This document shows positions 14,501 through 17,509 of a DNA stretch of 17,509 nucleotides, in pieces. The stretch spans positions 1-17,509 of the forward strand of contig LT642448.1 in the NCBI GenBank assembly GCA_900128585.1. Reading direction: 5' to 3'. The notes under the pieces were generated by a model. That model was given only the letters and a program-made list of their open reading frames with translations, was not told where the DNA came from and did not search any database. The first letter of the stretch is position 1; each line of letters starts with the position of its first letter. The position numbers and the translations under genes are program-made. The DNA comes from Stramenopiles sp. TOSAG23-3. Lineage: Eukaryota > Sar.

Positions 14501-15970
14501 AACGAGCTAAAAGATGCATTTTTGGAACACTTTGAAGCGTCATTTTCGTCTTTGCCTGAAAAATTCTCTAGCGCTTTTGTAAATTTATTTAGGTCATCTC
14601 AGTACACAACCTGGTTTAAAGCATGGTCGGTGCACAAAAATCTTGAAAATTTGAGGGATAGTCTTCCCGAGAATTTTGCAGAGAAAATTCCTTTTCAGGC
14701 CTGCTTGCTAATCTGCGAATATTTTGGTTTATTATGGGTGCGAAACATAGATCTTCAAGTGCCGCTACAAAAGCGCCAATTATTGAAATCACTATTTAAG
14801 CACAGTGCGCGCAGATGGAAGGTTATTTCAGAACCATTGGATGTCGCCGAAAAATGGTGCAAAGCATTCCCTTTCTGGGAAGAAGAAAAGGTCAAACGCA
14901 GTAGCGCAAGTTCTAAGAAGGGTCAAAATAAGGCCCCAGAAAAGCGCAAAAAATATTCTCCAGAGCGTGAGGCATTGGGGGGTAGCATGAAGGAAGTCAG
15001 ACAGGGCAAAGAATCTGAAGGGGAGGAGGAAGAGGGCGACGAAATTACCCCTCTAGTATCCTCCATGAGATCTTCCTTTGCATCTCAGAGTTCTCGGCAT
15101 TCCTCGCGGTCCAGCACAATAAACCCGTTGGGAGCTGCCATAGCTGCAGAGGAGAAGACAGCAAGGCAAAGTACGGTCAACCCGTTGGCAGCCGCCCTCG
15201 GGGCACAGAAAAAGCCATCAAGGCAAAGCACGGTCAACCCTTTGGCCGCTGCGATGAACGCAAGCAGGAAGCCGGCACGGGAAAGCACGGTCAACCCTTT
15301 GGCCGCTGCGATGAACGCAAGCAGGAAGCCGGCACGGGAAAGCACGCTAAACCCTTTGGCCGCTGCGATGAACGCAAGCAGGCAGCCAGCACGACAAAGC
15401 ACGCTAAACCCTTTAGCAGCCGCGTTGGGTAAGAAAAGAAGCACGCGGTCTTCCAGTAAGGCCGGAAGAAAGAGCATAATGAGGGCGTTGAGCAATTCTT
15501 CCCCAAAATCTTTAGCAAAAAAACGGAATAGCAGCCTTGTATATCAGCCTCCTCCTCAACCCAGAAAGAACGTTATAAAAAGCCCTGTGAAAAAAGGACT
15601 GTCACCGGCAATGAAGTATGCTCGAAAAATGAGCGTATTTTTAGGCCCGGAAGATGCAGAGGAGCTTTTTACCGCAGTAGTAGAAGCAAAACACTGCCGA
15701 ATTGAGTGCAATATTATGGACTCGTCTGGCCAGGTCGACGTAGTCGCAGACATCACCCCTGAAATATTGAAGATAGTTTCTGTATCAGACGATGGAACAG
15801 ATGGAAAAGTACACCGCGAAGTACCTATGGCGACTGTGACAGACGTGCAGGAATCTCCAGCTCCTTACGTGCTCATGGTTTTTACGAGCACGGGAGAAAC
15901 CATTTATTTAACTTGTAAACAGCGAGGTAAGTTGGTAGGTGCAATAAAAGGATTGAAAGGAGGCCGCTAA
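11537..15970 (+). CDS. Large protein of unknown family with RxSTxNPLAAA repeats and a possible PH-like C-terminus
   Basis: I do not recognise this 1,477-residue protein. Residues 1-450 look beta-rich with C2-like alternation (ETDLSIVIRILYVDEDG at 90-106; CLDVHLSLLVEGDE at 235-248). Residues 455-1115 look mostly helical and globular (WLDDPFVNHVVPRCRQSF at 764-781; LQAWINYFESFHRNELKDAF at 976-995), loosely like MUN/exocyst-type helical rods. A basic, Ser-rich, probably disordered linker follows (1119-1360). It includes an acidic patch (EGEEEEGDE at 1161-1169) and six 19-residue repeats. The last 110 residues (1364-1474) alternate short strands and end in a helix (LTCKQRGKLVGAIKGL), as in PH-like lipid- or protein-binding folds. 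No catalytic motif or membrane segment is seen. A C2-like/helical/PH-like layout would fit a membrane-trafficking or cytoskeletal scaffold, but that is only inference. The frame is uninterrupted and has a good TATA box upstream. Confidence 0.85.
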   Translation: MEEVSFDLVSLLVDVDLFVPGTAYEDAIGIQTLVGLYSYSKQTLEPINEYVAISNTPPSAFGTAVKATVHFKGVNHDRLPTALTGNKWGETDLSIVIRILYVDEDGCDVLALGAMPLVTHIIVSGKPVHLPVSLYSSPEGYHLSDWVVHKLCEGKADQMVRDGVVELVDDQNAANLRVVRGRKTHFLGPSKPQISFTSHSLESMEDREGRDEIIIFLEMSKIPKNMVDSEEDAKCLDVHLSLLVEGDEGEEFEVNEGCMRYACGNPFARQQLLRAIWLPPPHPPTKNQEGSPFWSDSFCINAETVRKYAYGGRSVSLLVSVHQRGARHEDYPVGSQKILLAHDGIFEDNIVYYNTERYYHLNRAEAIEEVSSFVDIFLHDMGMEDGDPSFDHETCHTEIKCRGRLISSKYSIDKELNSRFDLSKMEMRDDGKIVSTARFTKPLRTPSFTSTNFEEVGNFALEIMSGAMKQTFAFKKTILTDDDAALLSVPESFNVLLLLCAASKYGNIKDASKKIFQAIEVTKSGFKSISSYLNKRGVVRADVDHASEAPVLLKYLQRTCDDLCKSRFWNIILKIQGDSASTSHVPPNTLKRFKGLECRYPIDAKGDEGDLVMTENHRWPSNLVDSHGYPEAIRMGWPCLLELVVAALSGDTTGIDLMTSDNFISQVSETFESLGRVLAPYALHETHCKEILKSYMDGSCILLEIFLSLSMLPDDSNDSDRKAIEEAAMHVDTPIYAALLSFFKGIMKSIKPGDLSVLGGVRYWLDDPFVNHVVPRCRQSFVNIIFDFLKSHPLDADKCKSAKDLADCYFLHKTVLKSITETKWRDLFQDDRSLFFSIVEFICSSMRSTPNAFLTKSIYRETVRHILYVFVDSNAFEHIEMYCELGMRYVSIARSSYGPMQVEDIVCIKAFYHSVLGFSRMPIAAATLDSPSKPGHIRIATPGEEDCQWFLKMAVLCGDIDRAGRESAFSCLQARLQAWINYFESFHRNELKDAFLEHFEASFSSLPEKFSSAFVNLFRSSQYTTWFKAWSVHKNLENLRDSLPENFAEKIPFQACLLICEYFGLLWVRNIDLQVPLQKRQLLKSLFKHSARRWKVISEPLDVAEKWCKAFPFWEEEKVKRSSASSKKGQNKAPEKRKKYSPEREALGGSMKEVRQGKESEGEEEEGDEITPLVSSMRSSFASQSSRHSSRSSTINPLGAAIAAEEKTARQSTVNPLAAALGAQKKPSRQSTVNPLAAAMNASRKPARESTVNPLAAAMNASRKPARESTLNPLAAAMNASRQPARQSTLNPLAAALGKKRSTRSSSKAGRKSIMRALSNSSPKSLAKKRNSSLVYQPPPQPRKNVIKSPVKKGLSPAMKYARKMSVFLGPEDAEELFTAVVEAKHCRIECNIMDSSGQVDVVADITPEILKIVSVSDDGTDGKVHREVPMATVTDVQESPAPYVLMVFTSTGETIYLTCKQRGKLVGAIKGLKGGR
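15107..15427 (+). repeat. Tandem 57-bp (19-residue) coding repeat, six units
   Basis: Units begin at residues 1191, 1210, 1229, 1248, 1267 and 1286, an exact 19-residue period. Each contains R-(S/Q/E)-S-T-(I/V/L)-N-P-L-(A/G)-A-A followed by a variable basic half. Units 3 to 5 are nearly identical at DNA level, so they duplicated recently or are homogenised. The R-x-S/T cores suit basophilic kinases such as PKA or PKC. The last unit degenerates into a KKRSTRSSSK basic stretch. Confidence 0.9.
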
Positions 15971-16374
15971 ACATGGGAACGTAGCGGACACATAGAACAG
16001 ATTTATATAGGACTGTCCTTAAGTCATTCTGTCATAATATTTATTTTTAATTGACGTTCCAAGAAAAAAATAACCTGCTATTTACCTGTATTTTCAATTA
16101 ATCATCATCGAGAAAAATCGATCACTTATTACGTACCTGTTATTAATATAATTATTATACCTGTACCGGTACCGACACCACTGTCAAGTAGAGGATTCCC
16201 CTTTTCCTCCTTCTCTTTCTTCTTCTTCTTCTTCTTTCTTCTTCTTTTTTCTTCTTCTTTTTTTTTCTTCTTTTTTTTTCTTCTTTCTTCTTTTTTCTTC
16301 TTCTTCTTTTTTCTTCTTCTTTTTTTTTTCTTCTTCATTTTATTCTTAAACTTTTATGAAAACAAGTTCATGAT
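15971..16374. other. Convergent 3' spacer between unknown-family and F-box genes
   Basis: The 404 bases lie between two facing stop codons. They hold AT-rich DNA, the small palindrome GTACCGGTAC near 16162-16171 and a long TTC-type tract (annotated separately). No gene is visible, and the inverted-repeat family of the other 3' spacers is absent here. Confidence 0.6.
16198..16338. repeat. Imperfect (TTC)n poly-pyrimidine microsatellite
   Basis: About 140 bp are almost pure T and C, mainly TTC triplets with T runs. The open frame of Lys/Glu/Arg repeats on the other strand is a by-product of the repeat, not a gene. Such mirror-like purine/pyrimidine tracts can form triplex DNA. Confidence 0.85.
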
Positions 16375-17214
16375 TCATGTGTACACATACCGGGCGAGTT
16401 GGGACTGTGTCTGCTTCGATCCCTTATTGTGTTCGGTGTGTTTGCTGTCGTGCCACGAAGGGAAAGAGTGATAAGGCCAATTGGACCACGCCATCTTGCA
16501 CTCTTTTCGATTGCATATATACACACTACAGCCTGGAATGATGTGATCCCCGCCGAGGAAAACCTTTCCGTCTTTCATTAAACGTACTAATTCTGCGGTT
16601 GGGAAACCATAAACTACCGGAACAATACTATGTGAGCCATAATTACAATGGGGGCAAACAAAATAACGAATTTTCATAATGCACTCTTTCAGCAAGCTCT
16701 TCCATGACGAATAGCTAGCTGGAAGGGCAAAAGCCGCCGGCATGCTAGCAAAAAACGCGCGGCACATCGTTTCCCATATCGAATCGAATTTCAACACTTT
16801 GCATGTTACCTTGTCGCACTGAATAAAGCTAAAAAAATCCTCCAAGGGGAGGTACGTTGCAATGTTGGCGATCAAATTTAATTCTAACCAGCTCATATAA
16901 TTACCTTTATTTTCCACACCGTTCGTCTGCTTGAGCATCGGGTTTGCAACGCTAACTACTTTTCTCTGGCTCTTCCCGTACAGCTCTGACATTCTGAATG
17001 GAATTTTTCCTGGTCTAGTTTGCAAAAACAGACTCCGAAAAAACATATTGCGCGCATAAGTGACGTTATTGTGGTGTTTTTTCAAAAGCTCTTTCAAAAT
17101 CTGTAAATATATCCCAGATACGGGCCCCGTCAAGTCTAACAGCTCCCGCAACGCTTCCCCATCGCTCGGATTACTCGTCCTGGCAGTGACACAACGTTTT
17201 TCCACGTGAAGCAT
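16375..17214 (-). CDS. F-box-like protein with C-terminal zinc ribbon
   Basis: Translation most likely starts at the ATG at 17212-17214 (279 residues). The frame extends two codons upstream only to a GTG, with a stop beyond. Residues are numbered here from that GTG; subtract 2 for numbering from the ATG. Residues 1-105 are basic and unassigned. About 109-155 (WLELNLIANIATYLPLEDFF, then IWETMCRAFF) has F-box spacing and is followed by SSWKSLLKE, as in F-box proteins that dock onto Skp1 in SCF ubiquitin ligases. About 187-248 forms a zinc ribbon: C189-x2-C192, then VVYGFPTAEL, GKVFLGG, and C236-x4-C241 with a following W245. This pattern (CPxC ... YGxP ... GGxxxxxPxYxCxxC...W) is shared with small bacterial and eukaryotic zinc-ribbon proteins of unknown function. 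It may present ubiquitin-ligase substrates bound through the ribbon, which is inference. The His/Lys/Ser-rich tail is probably disordered. Confidence 0.75.
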   Translation of the reverse strand: MLHVEKRCVTARTSNPSDGEALRELLDLTGPVSGIYLQILKELLKKHHNNVTYARNMFFRSLFLQTRPGKIPFRMSELYGKSQRKVVSVANPMLKQTNGVENKGNYMSWLELNLIANIATYLPLEDFFSFIQCDKVTCKVLKFDSIWETMCRAFFASMPAAFALPASYSSWKSLLKECIMKIRYFVCPHCNYGSHSIVPVVYGFPTAELVRLMKDGKVFLGGDHIIPGCSVYICNRKECKMAWSNWPYHSFPSWHDSKHTEHNKGSKQTQSQLARYVYT

Positions 17215-17509
17215 TTCCACTACTTTGCGGTGGTCTGTTCAAAATTTGTTGTCTACATCTCCCATGTGGTAACGAAAAATCTAACTTTTTTTAACATTGT
17301 GTTCAATTACAAGAAAAAATACGACACATACAACACAACAATTGATCCGCTGAAATTTATGAGGAGGAGAGCCTCGCATGCATAGATTATAATGTCAATA
17401 GTATTATTATACCAAGGTACCGAACCTGGTAGAAGAAGAAGAAGAAGAAGAAAGAAGAAGAAAGAAGAAGAAGAAGAAGAAGAAGAAAGAAGAAGAAGAA
17501 GAAGAAGAA
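17215..17509. promoter_or_regulatory. Upstream flank of the F-box/zinc-ribbon gene
   Basis: By position this holds the minus-strand promoter of the F-box gene. It is AT-rich from 17280 to about 17400 and ends in a GAA microsatellite. No clear TATA box was found. The window ends inside the microsatellite. Confidence 0.45.
17431..17509. repeat. (GAA)n microsatellite running off the window end
   Basis: Seventy-nine bases of GAA/AAG triplets with a few AAAG interruptions continue to the last base, so the true length is unknown. On the sense strand of the F-box gene it is a TTC tract starting about 217 nt before the ATG. Confidence 0.9.

Noticed and set aside
15085-15495. 136-residue open frame antisense to the repeat region
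   Set aside because: Its repeats (AAAKGL...VLSRAGFLLAF) are the reverse-strand reading of the 57-bp repeat inside the real plus-strand gene.
16129-16338. Minus-strand frame of Lys/Arg/Glu runs
   Set aside because: Pure translation of a TTC microsatellite, without any other coding signal.
445-17214. A functional gene cluster for calcium signalling
   Set aside because: Alternating strands and eukaryotic context give no operon logic. The shared theme of adjacent genes may be coincidence; only the TAGTCGTCTA words hint at joint control.
1-17509. tRNA or rRNA genes
   Set aside because: No cloverleaf with TTC-loop box (GGTTCGAANCC-like) or rRNA core sequence was recognised on either strand, though I could not run a search.

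Overview
The window looks like nuclear DNA of an intron-poor, free-living unicellular eukaryote. Five large genes are compact and mostly uninterrupted over up to 4.7 kb. The spacers between them are very AT-rich and carry microsatellites and short inverted repeats. TAA, TAG and TGA are all used as stops, so the standard genetic code fits. The protein set (SK-type channel, GPCR-kinase fusion, IQ/EF-hand protein, F-box protein) is protist-like. A stramenopile-type protist, such as a labyrinthulomycete or oomycete relative, is a plausible guess, but the sequence alone does not prove it.

The genes alternate in strand (-, +, -, +, -), giving alternating divergent and convergent spacers. 1-444: AT-rich 3' flank with a MITE-like inverted repeat. 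445-2596 (-): an IQ-motif/EF-hand-like protein split over two overlapping frames, possibly by a +1 frameshift at ACC-TGA-C. 2597-3652: divergent promoter region. 3653-5125 (+): SK-type (KCNN) channel subunit whose GYGD filter is replaced by GIEP and whose calmodulin-binding domain contains a canonical EF-hand loop. 5126-5694: convergent spacer with several copies of an inverted repeat, including a perfect hairpin. 5695-10440 (-): a 1,581-residue receptor with signal peptide, Cys-rich region, type-2 periplasmic-binding-like ectodomain, class C-like seven-helix GPCR core, non-RD protein kinase and C-terminal pseudokinase. 10441-11536: second divergent promoter region. 11537-15970 (+): a 1,477-residue protein of unknown family with a six-unit 19-residue repeat and a possible PH-like C-terminus. 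15971-16374: convergent spacer with a long TTC tract. 16375-17214 (-): F-box-like protein ending in a zinc ribbon. 17215-17509: upstream flank ending in a GAA microsatellite.

Three genes belong to signalling, two of them with a clear calcium theme (IQ/EF-hand protein; SK channel with calmodulin and EF-hand elements), plus a receptor kinase. Eukaryotic neighbours need not act together, so I do not claim a shared pathway. The two proteins most worth attention are the filterless SK-like channel with a built-in EF-hand and the GPCR/kinase/pseudokinase fusion. At DNA level, the 10-bp word TAGTCGTCTA occurs four times, always in the two divergent spacers, and an inverted-repeat family sits only at 3' flanks.
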